Shown: positions 36,495 to 45,112 of the stretch, piece by piece
Position numbering within the stretch: the first letter of the stretch is position 1
Layout of the letters: the number at the start of each line of letters is the position of its first letter
Assembly: GCA_900317125.1 (NCBI GenBank)
Contig: ONFR01000027.1
Span: 1 to 64,000, forward strand
Length of the DNA: 64,000 nucleotides
Reading direction: 5' to 3'
Source of the DNA: an uncultured Bacteroidales bacterium
GTDB lineage: Bacteria > Bacteroidota > Bacteroidia > Bacteroidales > P3
Translations under genes and position numbers: made by a program
The notes under the pieces: model-generated
What the model saw: the letters and a program-made list of their open reading frames with translations, nothing else
What the model was told of the DNA's origin: nothing
The model's database searches: none

Positions 36495-37769
36495 TTACAG
36501 TCTTCCGTCCACCAGCTCGCGGGGCATGATGGCTTTGACATCGTAAATCACGTGGTTGGGCTCCAGCAGGCTGTTGAAGTCAATCTCCATCTCGCGGAAC
36601 TGGCGGTGGGCCACGGCGATGATGGCGGCGGAGAACCGCTCTTTGGGCAGCTCGTTCACGATGTCGATGCCGTATTCGTGTTTCACCCGCTCGGGCGAGG
36701 CCCATGGGTCGAACACGGTGATGTCGGCATTGTATTCCTGCAGGGCGTGGTAGATGTCAATCACGCGGGTGTTGCGCACATCGGGACAGTTCTCCTTGAA
36801 GGTGAACCCCATGATGATAATCTTCGAGTGGAGTACCTGGATGCCTTTCTTCAGCATCAGCTTCACGGTCTGGTCGGCCACATAGGCACCCATGCCGTCG
36901 TTCATGCGGCGGCCTGCCAGGATGATTTCGGGGTTGTAGCCGAGGCGTTGGGCGCACTGGGCCAGATAGTAGGGGTCGACCGAGATGCAGTGTCCACCCA
37001 CCAGACCGGGGTTCATCTTGATGAAGTTCCATTTCGTACCGGCGGCTTCCAGCACATCCTGGGTGTCGATGCCCATCAGGTTGAAAATCTTCGACAGCTC
37101 GTTGACGAAAGCGATGTTGATGTCGCGCTGGCTGTTCTCGATGACCTTGGCGGCCTCGGCCACCTTGATGCTCGAAGCCCTGTGGGTGCCGTTCTGCAGC
37201 ACCGAGGCATACACACTGTCCACCAGGTCGGCCACTTCGGGAGTGGAGCCTGAGGTGATTTTCTTGATCTTCTCCACCGTATGTACCTTGTCGCCGGGGT
37301 TGATGCGCTCGGGGCTGTAGCCGGCAAAGAAGTCGACGTTGTATTTCAGGCCGGAGACACGCTCCACCACGGGCAGGCACTCGTCCTCGGTGACACCGGG
37401 ATAGACGGTGGACTCGTACACCACGGTGTCGCCCTTGCTTATAACCTTGCCCACCACCTCGCTGGCGCCGTAGAGCGGTGTGAGGTCGGGGTTGTTGTTG
37501 CGGTCCACCGGAGTGGGCACTGCCACGACGTAGAAATTGCAGTCGCGTATGTCGTCAATGTTGCTTGAGCACAACAGACCGTATTTTGTGATGGCCTCCT
37601 GCAGCAGCTCGTCGCTCACCTCGAGTGTGGCGTCGTGGCCTGCCATCAAAGCATCCACGCGAGCCTTGCTCAAATCGTATCCAACCGTCTTATACTTAGT
37701 GGAAAAAAGTCTTGCCAAAGGCAGACCGACATATCCAAGTCCAATGACTGCAATTTTAATCTCTTGCAT
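36495..37769 (-). CDS. UDP-N-acetylglucosamine 6-dehydrogenase (WbpA/TviB-like)
   Basis: 424 residues, UDP-glucose/GDP-mannose dehydrogenase family. Motifs are IAVIGLGYVGLPLARLFS (NAD binding), VAVPTPVD, ESTVYPGVTE, the AEAAKVIENSQRDINIAFVN helix, and NPGLVGGHCISVDPYYLAQ with the catalytic Cys. The closest family members oxidise UDP-GlcNAc to UDP-GlcNAc-uronic acid, the first step for diamino-uronic acids. It is the first gene of the minus-strand wbp operon. The upstream gap holds a decayed T9SS sorting-domain fragment. Confidence 0.93.
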   Translation of the reverse strand: MQEIKIAVIGLGYVGLPLARLFSTKYKTVGYDLSKARVDALMAGHDATLEVSDELLQEAITKYGLLCSSNIDDIRDCNFYVVAVPTPVDRNNNPDLTPLYGASEVVGKVISKGDTVVYESTVYPGVTEDECLPVVERVSGLKYNVDFFAGYSPERINPGDKVHTVEKIKKITSGSTPEVADLVDSVYASVLQNGTHRASSIKVAEAAKVIENSQRDINIAFVNELSKIFNLMGIDTQDVLEAAGTKWNFIKMNPGLVGGHCISVDPYYLAQCAQRLGYNPEIILAGRRMNDGMGAYVADQTVKLMLKKGIQVLHSKIIIMGFTFKENCPDVRNTRVIDIYHALQEYNADITVFDPWASPERVKHEYGIDIVNELPKERFSAAIIAVAHRQFREMEIDFNSLLEPNHVIYDVKAIMPRELVDGRL

Positions 37770-37814
37770 AAAGTGCTGTAATGTTATTATTTATATATAC
37801 GTTAATTCCAAAAC

Positions 37815-38054
37815 CTAACCTTTGAGCAGTAAAGGTTTTATTTGCAAAGATACACATTTTTTTTTGTTTATCAACTTTTTTTCGCAAGGTATCCTCTTCG
37901 GCAGGTGACAGAATTGCCACTCCACCAGCAGTTTCTTGGTGGCGATGGCGTGGACCTCTTGCTCCAGCATTTGTCGTCCGTTGAGTTCATAGATGACGCT
38001 CACCAGCTCGTGGGCGGGGTTGGGCATCAGCTGGGTGAAGCGGCTCAATCCGTT
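37815..38054 (-). pseudogene. Remnant of a T9SS type A C-terminal sorting domain
   Basis: Reading from 38054 the frame gives NGLSRFTQLMPNPAHELVSV, then YELNGRQMLEQEVHAIA, then TKKLLVEWQF. The PNPA start, the Y-[DE]-LNGR-x-[ML]-x-[EQ] strand and a TKKL-V end are the hallmarks of type A sorting domains, but the middle is too short and the tail reads on into unrelated sequence. No start codon or upstream domain is present. I read it as the leftover 3' end of a lost T9SS cargo gene with an internal deletion. It occupies most of the gap 37770-38080. Confidence 0.55.
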
Positions 38055-38080
38055 TGCTATCTCTCAAACAGTGGCGTTTC

Positions 38081-39046
38081 TTATTGGATGGGGTGTATTT
38101 TGCCGGAACGGTTGCCGAAGAAGAAGAACAGACCGTAAGCGAGAATCAGGATCAGGGCGACCGCTATGGTGTAGAAGTTCTTGTCGGAGACAAGGATGTA
38201 GCCGATATTGATGACGAGTTGCAGGAGGGCATAACCGGCCGAGACAAAGAGGTATGGCACGTGAAGGTCGTTGACCATGGTCTCGTAGGCATGCTCGCGG
38301 TGGGCGGCAAAAATATTGCGTCCGGAAAGGAACCGCTTGGCGATGGTGAGAAAACCATCGGCCAAGAAGACGATGATAAAGCAGATACGGCTGACGTTCA
38401 GACCCGAGCCCGGATAAGAGTTGACATAGCGAACAAGCAGGTACAGCACGATAAGACCCATACTGATGCTGCCCACATCGCCGGAGAAACAGCGTGCATT
38501 GGTGCGGAAGTTGAAGAAGCCGAAGACGAGGATGGCTATCATGACGGTGGCGATGAATTCAATGTCGATAAACCAGTGTTCGAAGATGTCGAGATAGCCG
38601 AAAGTGCCAACCACCACAAGCGAATAGGCGGCAAGCATGCCGTTGATGCCGTCCATGAAGTTGTATATATTGAGGACTCCCGTGAAGAAGACGATGAGCA
38701 CGACAAGCTGCCACGGGGCAATGGCCGAGATGTCAGGCCAGAAGGTGAGAAGCACTGTGGCAATCTGTGTGAAAAGTCGCAGCCAAGAGGGCAATGGATG
38801 CAGGTCGTCCACAAAGCTTACCACTGCCAAGACGGTGATGGCGATGAGGAAATTGTGGAATGCCAGGCCGTGGGTGAGTGAGTAGAACAGCACGGCGAGG
38901 TAGAAGATGATGCCGGCACCGAGTAGCGCCACGCGGTGGTGTGAACTGCGCTCGTTGGGTCGGTCGACGATATGGAAACGTTTGGCTGCGAAAAAATAGA
39001 GCAGCTCAAGGGCAATGATTGCTATGGTGGCGATGATAAAATACAT
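38081..39046 (-). CDS. Undecaprenyl-phosphate sugar-1-phosphate transferase (WecA/MraY-like, GT family 4)
   Basis: 321 residues with about ten transmembrane helices. It loads the first sugar phosphate onto the lipid carrier for O-antigen synthesis. Motifs are AAKRFHIVDRPNERSSHHR, the Mg-binding SFVDDLHP, NIYNFMDGINGM, FSGDVGSISMG and a late HREHAYE. The ATG at 39046 has AAAGGAG 6 bases upstream, one of the few clear Shine-Dalgarno sites in the window. The 40-residue extension from 39166 would run over the promoter. A truncated relative lies at 48011. It is transcribed divergently from the lpxD-like set. Confidence 0.93.
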   Translation of the reverse strand: MYFIIATIAIIALELLYFFAAKRFHIVDRPNERSSHHRVALLGAGIIFYLAVLFYSLTHGLAFHNFLIAITVLAVVSFVDDLHPLPSWLRLFTQIATVLLTFWPDISAIAPWQLVVLIVFFTGVLNIYNFMDGINGMLAAYSLVVVGTFGYLDIFEHWFIDIEFIATVMIAILVFGFFNFRTNARCFSGDVGSISMGLIVLYLLVRYVNSYPGSGLNVSRICFIIVFLADGFLTIAKRFLSGRNIFAAHREHAYETMVNDLHVPYLFVSAGYALLQLVINIGYILVSDKNFYTIAVALILILAYGLFFFFGNRSGKIHPIQ

Positions 39047-39073
39047 ATCTCCTTTAGGTTTGTTTGTATGATG

Positions 39074-39081
39074 CAAAAATA
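39074..39081 (-). promoter_or_regulatory. -7 box of the WecA-like gene
   Basis: TATTTTTG on the minus strand, 28 bases upstream of the ATG at 39046. It lies back to back with the plus-strand promoter at 39091-39120. Confidence 0.55.
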
Positions 39082-39090
39082 CAACTTTTT

Positions 39091-39120
39091 TTTGTATAAG
39101 GGGATTTTTTCGTATTTTTG
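39091..39120 (+). promoter_or_regulatory. Promoter of the plus-strand lpxD-like set
   Basis: -33 TTTG (39091-39094), 18-base spacer, -7 TATTTTTG (39113-39120) followed by CA. A good Bacteroidota consensus. The first possible coding region downstream is the 36-aa frame at 39142; the LpxD-like gene starts at 39355. Confidence 0.7.
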
Positions 39121-39141
39121 CAATGTATAGAATTGTGAAAA

Positions 39142-39252
39142 ATGAAACAGCAGTTTGAACAAACAACTGATGTATCGGATAATAATGCCACCAAGAACAT
39201 ATTTTTCACGGTGACAAAAGATGATGTGCCAATAAGAAACAACAGCAATTAA
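39142..39252 (+). CDS. Possible 36-aa leader peptide
   Basis: ATG at 39142, start MKQQFEQTTDVSDNNATKNI, end RNNSN, stop at 39250-39252. It begins about 20 bases after a strong -7 box and lies in the 230-base leader of the LpxD-like gene. Hydrophilic, no known domain. It may be a short regulatory frame or chance; only its position supports it. Confidence 0.35.
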   Translation: MKQQFEQTTDVSDNNATKNIFFTVTKDDVPIRNNSN

Positions 39253-39354
39253 AATCCCCAATAGATACATGAAATGAGCAGATATACGTATTCTACGAAG
39301 TTTCCGACAAGGGGGGCAGATATTTCACCATTCGGTGTTTAATTTATAAGCATT

Positions 39355-40245
39355 ATGAAGATAACAGCAAATGATATAGCCAAGTACCTGGGGGCGACTT
39401 TAAATGGAGAAGACACAGCCATAGAGCGTTATGCCCAGTTGTCCGCACCCCTGCCTCACAGTATTGTTTTCGCAAAGAAATATAGCGATGAGACGGTTCT
39501 TGCTCTGAACAAATACAATGATATTTTGGCCATAGTCACACGCGACTACGTCGGCAAACTGACTTGTAGCCATATCATTTCCGACAATCCACGCTTGGAT
39601 TATATCAGGGCATTGTCCAATTTCTTCGTACAGGAAAAGCCCAAAGGGTTCATTCACCCTACAGCTAATATCGAGTCCGGAGCCACAATCGGGAAGGATG
39701 TCTTTATCGGAGCTGGATGTTATGTGTCTGCACAATGCGTGGTGGGCGACGGCTGCGTGCTTCATCCCAATGTGGTACTTGACAACCGCGTGGTGCTTGG
39801 ACACCATTGTGAGATAAAGTCGGGTGCCGTGCTAGGGCAGGAGGGATTCGGATTTGAGCGTAACGAGCAGGGAGAGCCCGTGCATTTCCCGCATTTCGGT
39901 GATGTCATTGTGGGCAATAATGTCTTTATTGGCAGTAACACCACGGTAGAGCGCGCCACCCTTGGCAGTACGGTTATCGAGAACAATGTGAAAATTGACG
40001 ACTTGGTGCAGATAGGCCACAACAGCCATATCGGTGAAGGAAGTATGGTTACCGTTGGCGCCATTGTTTGCGGCGGGGCTGTATTGAGCCCCCAGAGCTA
40101 TCTGGCCCCCAACGTGACTGTGAAAGAAAAGGTGACAATAGGATATAGGGGATTTGCAGGCATTGGGGCTGTGGTGCTGAAAGATGTGGCAGCGGACACC
40201 ATTGTGGCCGGTGTGCCAGCAAGAGAATTGAGAAATAAGAATTGA
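39355..40245 (+). CDS. LpxD-like hexapeptide-repeat acyltransferase
   Basis: 296 residues. The N-terminal LpxD-type uridine-binding domain (IAKYLGATLNGEDTAIERYA, SIVFAKKYS) is followed by a left-handed beta-helix of hexapeptide repeats (IHPTANIESGATIGKDVFIG onward). QIGHNSHIGEG carries the His expected to be catalytic. The C-terminus has GYRGFAGIGAVVLKDV and ends VPARELRNKN. It transfers an acyl or acetyl group to an amino sugar. The housekeeping lipid A LpxD is normally longer and in another context, so this copy probably acts in the local polysaccharide pathway. It is a candidate for the missing WbpD-type N-acetyltransferase. Its last codons and stop run into a GAATTGA repeat. Confidence 0.87.
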   Translation: MKITANDIAKYLGATLNGEDTAIERYAQLSAPLPHSIVFAKKYSDETVLALNKYNDILAIVTRDYVGKLTCSHIISDNPRLDYIRALSNFFVQEKPKGFIHPTANIESGATIGKDVFIGAGCYVSAQCVVGDGCVLHPNVVLDNRVVLGHHCEIKSGAVLGQEGFGFERNEQGEPVHFPHFGDVIVGNNVFIGSNTTVERATLGSTVIENNVKIDDLVQIGHNSHIGEGSMVTVGAIVCGGAVLSPQSYLAPNVTVKEKVTIGYRGFAGIGAVVLKDVAADTIVAGVPARELRNKN

Positions 40246-40266
40246 GAGTTGAGAATTGAGAATTGA
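40223..40266 (+). repeat. GAATTGA-type repeat at the 3' end of the LpxD-like gene
   Basis: Successive GAGAATT, GAGAAAT, GAATT and GAGAGTT units run across the stop codon. It is the same sequence family as 13576-13676 and 50466-50517. A shorter relative follows the next glycosyltransferase stop (42132-42150). Confidence 0.8.
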
Positions 40267-40282
40267 AAAATGATTTTTTACC

Positions 40283-40912
40283 ATGAATATAGAGAACATA
40301 CTCGTATTGGCACCGCATACCGACGACGGTGAATTGGGCTTGGGCGGTACTATCAGTAAGTTTATCGAGGAAGGGAAAAATGTTTACTATGCAGCCTTTT
40401 CCACTGCCGACCAGTCGGTTCCCGAAGGGTTTCCCAAGGACATCCTTGCCACCGAGGTCCGTAATGCTACCCTCAAGCTGGGCATCCCTCCCGAAAACCT
40501 GTACATCTACCATTATGAGGTCCGCAAATTGAACTATGTGCGGCAGGAGCTTCTGGAGGACATGGTAAAGTTGCGCAACGAACGGCGTTACGACTTGGTA
40601 TTCATGCCCTCTTCCCACGACATACACCAAGATCATACCACCGTGGCCCAAGAGGCGATACGTGCCTTCAAGAAGACTACTTTGCTTGGATATGAGCTGA
40701 TATGGAACAATCTGACATTCGACACCGACTGTTTTGTCCAGTTGGAAGAACGTCATATCGAAGCAAAATGCCAGGCCCTGCGGGAATACAAAAGCCAGGA
40801 TTTTCGTGACTATACCTCCTCCGAGTTTGTACGTTCACTGGCCCGTACCCGCGGAGTGCAGGTGGGCTGCCAGTATGCCGAGTCGTTTGAAGTAATAAGA
40901 CTTTTCCTATGA
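40283..40912 (+). CDS. PIG-L/LmbE-family deacetylase
   Basis: 209 residues. The zinc-binding motif LAPHTDDGELGLGG (family consensus PHPDDE) lies near residue 10, and the second metal site SSHDIHQDHT near residue 113. The family removes N-acetyl groups from amino sugars. It is translationally coupled to the next gene: its stop codon overlaps the ATG of the glycosyltransferase (ATGA). With wbp genes nearby it could deacetylate the diamino-uronic acid, the role I recall being proposed for P. gingivalis VimE; that parallel is inference. Confidence 0.9.
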   Translation: MNIENILVLAPHTDDGELGLGGTISKFIEEGKNVYYAAFSTADQSVPEGFPKDILATEVRNATLKLGIPPENLYIYHYEVRKLNYVRQELLEDMVKLRNERRYDLVFMPSSHDIHQDHTTVAQEAIRAFKKTTLLGYELIWNNLTFDTDCFVQLEERHIEAKCQALREYKSQDFRDYTSSEFVRSLARTRGVQVGCQYAESFEVIRLFL

Positions 40913-42135
40913 ATATCTTGATGATAAGCCACTACGCCGGAGCGCCGCAATATGGCATGGAGTATCGCTCCTATTATATGGCCCGCGAGTGGGTGGGTAT
41001 GGGCCATCAGGTGACAGTAGTGGGAGCCTCCTTCTCGCACCTTCGCAAAGCACAGCCACCGGTTGGACGGGAATGCCTTGAAGGCATCAACTATCTGTGG
41101 CTGCCTACCGTCGAATATGAGGGCAACGGATGGAAACGTGTGCTCTCCATGTTCCAGTTCTGCCATCAGGTCTACAAACATAGCAAAGAGCTGATAGCCT
41201 TTCAGCCGGACATGGTCATCGCCTCGTCGGTATACACATTCGACATATATCCATGCCATTATATCGCCCGCCGCACCCATGCCAAGTTGGTCTACGAGGT
41301 ACACGACTTGTGGCCGCTGTCGGTGATGGTTATCGGCGGATACAAGAAATGGCACCCGTTCATTGTCATGCTGCAGCACTGCGAGAACTATGCCTACAAA
41401 CATTGCGACATGGTTGTCTCGATGCTCGACAAGGCCTTTCCCCATATGAAGCGGCATGGGCTCACGGAAGACCGTTTTTGCTGTGTGCCCAATGGATATC
41501 TAAAAGAGGAGTGGGAAAATGCTGGGAATAGTTCGTTGCCACAGGAGCATGCAGCCCTTTTGGCCAAGCTTCATGAGGAAGGTAAAACCATCATCGGTTT
41601 TGCTGGAGGACATACCCAGTCGACAGCCATGGACGTTCTCATCAAGGCGGCCAACGCACTCAAAGAGCGTAATGATTTGGCATACGTCATGGTGGGCAGT
41701 GGTCCGCAGAAAGAGGAGTTGATACAATTGGCGCAAAGCTATGGTCTCAAGGATTTCTATTTTCTCCCACCGGTGGATAAGACCTGCATACCCAATGTGG
41801 TACAACAGTTTGATATCTGCTACGAAGGCGGCGTCCATAGTTTCCTTCACAAATACGGTACTTCCGCCAACAAGATGATTGATTATATGCTGGCAGGAAA
41901 GCCCATTGTCAAGTCTGTTGACGAGCCGGGCAGTGAGACAGAGCGTGTCGGCTGCGGCATACAGGTGGAGGCTGAGAATGTCGACCAGGTGCGCGAAGCC
42001 ATACAGACGATAGCCGACATGTCCCCCGACGAACGTGCCGCCATGGGTGCCAAAGGAAGAAAATATGCCCTCGAAAACCTCGAATACCACACACTGTCGC
42101 AAAAGTTCATCGATTACGTGGGAGTTGGGAAATGA
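40909..42135 (+). CDS. Glycosyltransferase family 4 (WbuB-like)
   Basis: 408 residues, GT-B fold. The N-terminal domain shows MNILMISHYAGAPQYGMEYR and YEVHDLWPLSVM. The C-terminal nucleotide-sugar domain shows MVGSGPQKEEL and the retaining-enzyme ExxxxxE-type region around YEGGVHSFLHKYGTSANKMI, then MLAGKPIV. It resembles L-fucosamine/WbuB-type transferases of O-antigen loci. It overlaps the deacetylase by 4 bases and is followed 17 bases later by a second glycosyltransferase. Acts on the cytoplasmic face of the inner membrane. Confidence 0.9.
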   Translation: MNILMISHYAGAPQYGMEYRSYYMAREWVGMGHQVTVVGASFSHLRKAQPPVGRECLEGINYLWLPTVEYEGNGWKRVLSMFQFCHQVYKHSKELIAFQPDMVIASSVYTFDIYPCHYIARRTHAKLVYEVHDLWPLSVMVIGGYKKWHPFIVMLQHCENYAYKHCDMVVSMLDKAFPHMKRHGLTEDRFCCVPNGYLKEEWENAGNSSLPQEHAALLAKLHEEGKTIIGFAGGHTQSTAMDVLIKAANALKERNDLAYVMVGSGPQKEELIQLAQSYGLKDFYFLPPVDKTCIPNVVQQFDICYEGGVHSFLHKYGTSANKMIDYMLAGKPIVKSVDEPGSETERVGCGIQVEAENVDQVREAIQTIADMSPDERAAMGAKGRKYALENLEYHTLSQKFIDYVGVGK

Positions 42136-42152
42136 GAATTGAAAATTGAAAT

Positions 42153-43259
42153 ATGAAAGTACTGCTCTTATCCGACGCCGACAGCATCCACACCCTTCGA
42201 TGGGTACGCTCTCTCAGCCAGCGAGGATGCGAGATATTGCTCTTCAATCTGCTGCGCTGCGACTTGTCGCCCTACGACGGTATGCCCAATGTGAAGGTAT
42301 ACAGTTGTGACTTCGTGTTGCGCGACAGTGCTGCCATTTCGCAACGGATACTCGACAAGATAGTATATCTCAAGGCAGTCCGCCTGCTCCGCAAACAAAT
42401 AAAAGCCTTCCGCCCCGACTTCCTGCATGCCCACTATGCATGCAGCTTTGGCCTCATTGGCGCCCTATCCGGATTCCACCCATACGTGCTGTCGGTGTGG
42501 GGCAGCGATGTCTATAGCTATCCGCGTCAAGGCAGCCTCTACCGCCATCTGCTCACTTTCACACTCAAGAAGGCCGACCACATTCTTTCTACCAGCCATT
42601 GTATGGCTCGCGAGACCAATCTATACACGCCCAAACCTATATCTGTTACTCCCTTCGGTGTCGACATGCAGCGGTTTTGTCCAGTCCCCGCTACCGATAA
42701 ACCGGCATCTTTTGTTGTCGGCAACGTCAAGACCCTTAAATACTGCTACGGCATCGACACCCTCATCCGCGCCTTTGCCCTTGTCCATCGGCATCACCCG
42801 CAGACCGACATGCGCCTGCTTATTGCCGGCACCGGCCCTGACCGCGACCAACTCATAAACCTTTGTGAAGAACTTGGCATCCGCCAACTTGTCGACTTTC
42901 TTGGCTACATTCCTAACCAAGAGCTGCCAAAGCTCTACGCCAAGTTCGACGTGTCGGTGTCCTTGAGCCGTGAGGAGAGCTTCGGCGTCGTTGCTGTCGA
43001 GGCGATGTCCTGTGCTTGTCCTGTGGTCACCTCTGATGCCGAAGGGTTCTGCGAGGTGGTAGATAACAATGTCACGGGCTTCGTTGTGCCCAAAGACAAC
43101 CCCGAGGCTGCTGCCGCAGCCATTGAACGCTTTATCGACAATCCGCAGCTACGCGCCCAAATGGGTGCCGCAGCACGCCAGCGTGTGGCCGACCTCTACG
43201 ACTGGGAGCGCAACGTGGACACCATGATGGGCATCTACAAGCGCGTCATCTCTTCCTGA
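42153..43259 (+). CDS. Glycosyltransferase family 4
   Basis: 368 residues, GT-B fold. The N-terminal domain shows MKVLLLSDADSIHTLRWVRS and HAHYACSFGLIGALSG, then SVWGSDVYSYPR. The C-terminal domain shows VVGNVKTLKYCYGIDTLIRA, IAGTGPDRDQL, DFLGYIPNQELPKLY and SREESFGVVAVEAMSCACPVV, with the EXE-type catalytic region ESFGVVAVE. Typical of O-antigen assembly. The 3' end overlaps the convergent FemAB/GNAT-like gene by 25 bases. Confidence 0.92.
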   Translation: MKVLLLSDADSIHTLRWVRSLSQRGCEILLFNLLRCDLSPYDGMPNVKVYSCDFVLRDSAAISQRILDKIVYLKAVRLLRKQIKAFRPDFLHAHYACSFGLIGALSGFHPYVLSVWGSDVYSYPRQGSLYRHLLTFTLKKADHILSTSHCMARETNLYTPKPISVTPFGVDMQRFCPVPATDKPASFVVGNVKTLKYCYGIDTLIRAFALVHRHHPQTDMRLLIAGTGPDRDQLINLCEELGIRQLVDFLGYIPNQELPKLYAKFDVSVSLSREESFGVVAVEAMSCACPVVTSDAEGFCEVVDNNVTGFVVPKDNPEAAAAAIERFIDNPQLRAQMGAAARQRVADLYDWERNVDTMMGIYKRVISS

Positions 43260-44017
43260 TTGAGCAGGCTGCGCACCGATGCCACAGGAACCCACTTCCT
43301 GAATGGGAACAACGCCTTGACCATCACAGTCAGCCAGGGTTTATACATGATGTTTATCCTGCAATAGGCTTTGCGGAAATTGAACTTCTGTATGAGAAAG
43401 GGCTGAATGTTCGAATGCCCGGTGATGCTTCTCCCGCCATCGTTGACATACTTCAACCCGCACTCCTTCAAATAGTACTCGTTCATTGTATATATCAATC
43501 CGTAGTACGGGTAGTGCGGTAAATCGTCGGGTCGGGCTTTCATTACAGAGTAGTCGCACATCTGTTCGTACACGATATTCTTGGCGAAAGCGGCCGGATG
43601 CCCGTCGCCTTTGTCGAAGGCACCCCAGTATTCATTCTCGGGTCCATTTATTATTTCGTTGCGGAAATCCGCTTCCGTGGGTACTCTGGCCTTCACCTTA
43701 TAACCCTCGGCGGCAGCTCGGTGCACTTCATAACCCATGGACAGCAGCTCGTCGCGCGTCATACGCCGAAACGTATAGTTGGCCATGCTGCGCCGCAGCT
43801 GGTTGCGCATCTTGCTGCTCAGTTCCTCCATGCCCCCGAACGAGTCTTTCACCACATACCAAAAGCCGGTCTCTTCACCACAGTCGAAATCATAGGTGTT
43901 GCGCACCAGCCAGCCGCCTCTCTTCAGCAATGCCTTGCATTCGGTACGGCTCAACTGAGGCTCCTCGTAGTCGGGGCCTATCCATAGCCACCCGTGCTTA
44001 TATAGTGTGAATGCCAT
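43235..44017 (-). CDS. FemAB/GNAT-like acyl- or aminoacyltransferase
   Basis: 260 residues, weakly similar to GNAT/FemAB-fold proteins of Bacteroidales polysaccharide clusters. Visible segments are WYVVKDSFGGMEELSSKMRN, LRRSMANYTFRRMTRDEL, EYWGAFDKGDGHPAAFAKNI and YPYYGLIYTMNEYYLKECGL. There is no signal peptide and no transmembrane helix. FemAB-like enzymes add amino acids from aminoacyl-tRNA, whereas GNAT enzymes add acetyl groups; the sequence does not decide between them. As last gene of the wzy-wzx-GT operon it may decorate a sugar residue. A parallel with VimA of P. gingivalis is possible but unproven. Confidence 0.65.
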   Translation of the reverse strand: MAFTLYKHGWLWIGPDYEEPQLSRTECKALLKRGGWLVRNTYDFDCGEETGFWYVVKDSFGGMEELSSKMRNQLRRSMANYTFRRMTRDELLSMGYEVHRAAAEGYKVKARVPTEADFRNEIINGPENEYWGAFDKGDGHPAAFAKNIVYEQMCDYSVMKARPDDLPHYPYYGLIYTMNEYYLKECGLKYVNDGGRSITGHSNIQPFLIQKFNFRKAYCRINIMYKPWLTVMVKALFPFRKWVPVASVRSLLNQEEMTRL

Positions 44018-44023
44018 CTTTGC

Positions 44024-45112
44024 TTATATCTTTTTCTTCAACAGGGCGGATGCAATCTGTTGGCAGCGTGCGGTCCAAGTGTTCTGTTCTGCCACGGCGG
44101 GCAGTGCTTCACGCATCTGTGACAACCTCTGTGGGTTGTCGCGCAGCGATGCTATCGTCTGCTTGAGCGATTCGGCATCGTTCGTGCAAGCGCAGCCAAT
44201 GCCGTTCCGTTCCACAAAATCGCCACTCCATGTGTCTTTGGCGGCCACTATGGGCAATCCGTGACCGATGGCCTCAAACAGCTTGTATGGCGCAGCAAAG
44301 CGCACGTATTCCGTGCTCATAGGCATCACAAACAGGTCGGCTTTGCCGTATGCTGCATCAAGGTCGTCCCCGTCAAGGTGCACCACCTCCACATGGGGGC
44401 CAAGACAGGGTGCATAGTCTTCTTTTACAGTCTCCCAGTCGTATGTGCGGCAGCAGAAAGTAAGCCTTACACCCTCCATCGTCGACACTGCACCTATCAA
44501 TGGCTTCAGGTTGTAGTTTCCACCAACACCACCCACATATAGCAATTCCATTGCTTCCCGACCGCTGTTTTCCTCAATCCGTCGGCCAGAATGAATCAAC
44601 CCCGATGGCAGCTCCACCACACTGCAGCTGAACTTGTGCGGCACATGTTCAAGCATCGGCAGCGTGGGCAGAAACAGGACGTCGAGCAGTCGGCCGTATT
44701 GCCACAGGTCGTAGAAATAGAAATATCGCGCCACCCTTTGCTTGAATCCCTCTCCCTTATTGGCGTACTGCCAGTGTATATCGCGGTAGAACAGCCCCAC
44801 GGGAATGCCGTGTCGCTTGCAGTAGGCCATGAATCCGAAATCCAGACATGGGTGTGTAGGCAGATGGTGTGGCTCGGTGAGCAGTGTGGGCATGGTCGAC
44901 GATTCACTGTATACGAAATCGTAGTGTACTCCCTGCCTTATCTTTCTCTTTATCTTGGTAATCTGCTGCTTGCGGTCGCGTGCGCTGCCCTCCACCACGT
45001 CCATCTCCCAGCCAAGTTCGGCAAAGGCCGTCATCAACTTTTGTGGACGAATCTGGCTGGCCGATGGGTCGTTGCGGTCAATTTTCAGCGGTATATGGAA
45101 TATCAGTCTCAT
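44024..45112 (-). CDS. Glycosyltransferase (GT-B, family 4-like)
   Basis: 362 residues. The N-terminus MRLIFHIPLKIDRNDPSASQ is followed by IRPQKLMTAFAELGWEMDVV. The C-terminal domain shows ELLYVGGVGGNYNLKPLIGA and the sugar-nucleotide site region MPMSTEYVRFAAPYKLFEAI, then GHGLPIVAA. It overlaps the flippase gene by 4 bases (ATGA) and ends 6 bases before the FemAB/GNAT-like gene, so all four genes form one operon. Substrate unknown. Confidence 0.87.
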   Translation of the reverse strand: MRLIFHIPLKIDRNDPSASQIRPQKLMTAFAELGWEMDVVEGSARDRKQQITKIKRKIRQGVHYDFVYSESSTMPTLLTEPHHLPTHPCLDFGFMAYCKRHGIPVGLFYRDIHWQYANKGEGFKQRVARYFYFYDLWQYGRLLDVLFLPTLPMLEHVPHKFSCSVVELPSGLIHSGRRIEENSGREAMELLYVGGVGGNYNLKPLIGAVSTMEGVRLTFCCRTYDWETVKEDYAPCLGPHVEVVHLDGDDLDAAYGKADLFVMPMSTEYVRFAAPYKLFEAIGHGLPIVAAKDTWSGDFVERNGIGCACTNDAESLKQTIASLRDNPQRLSQMREALPAVAEQNTWTARCQQIASALLKKKI

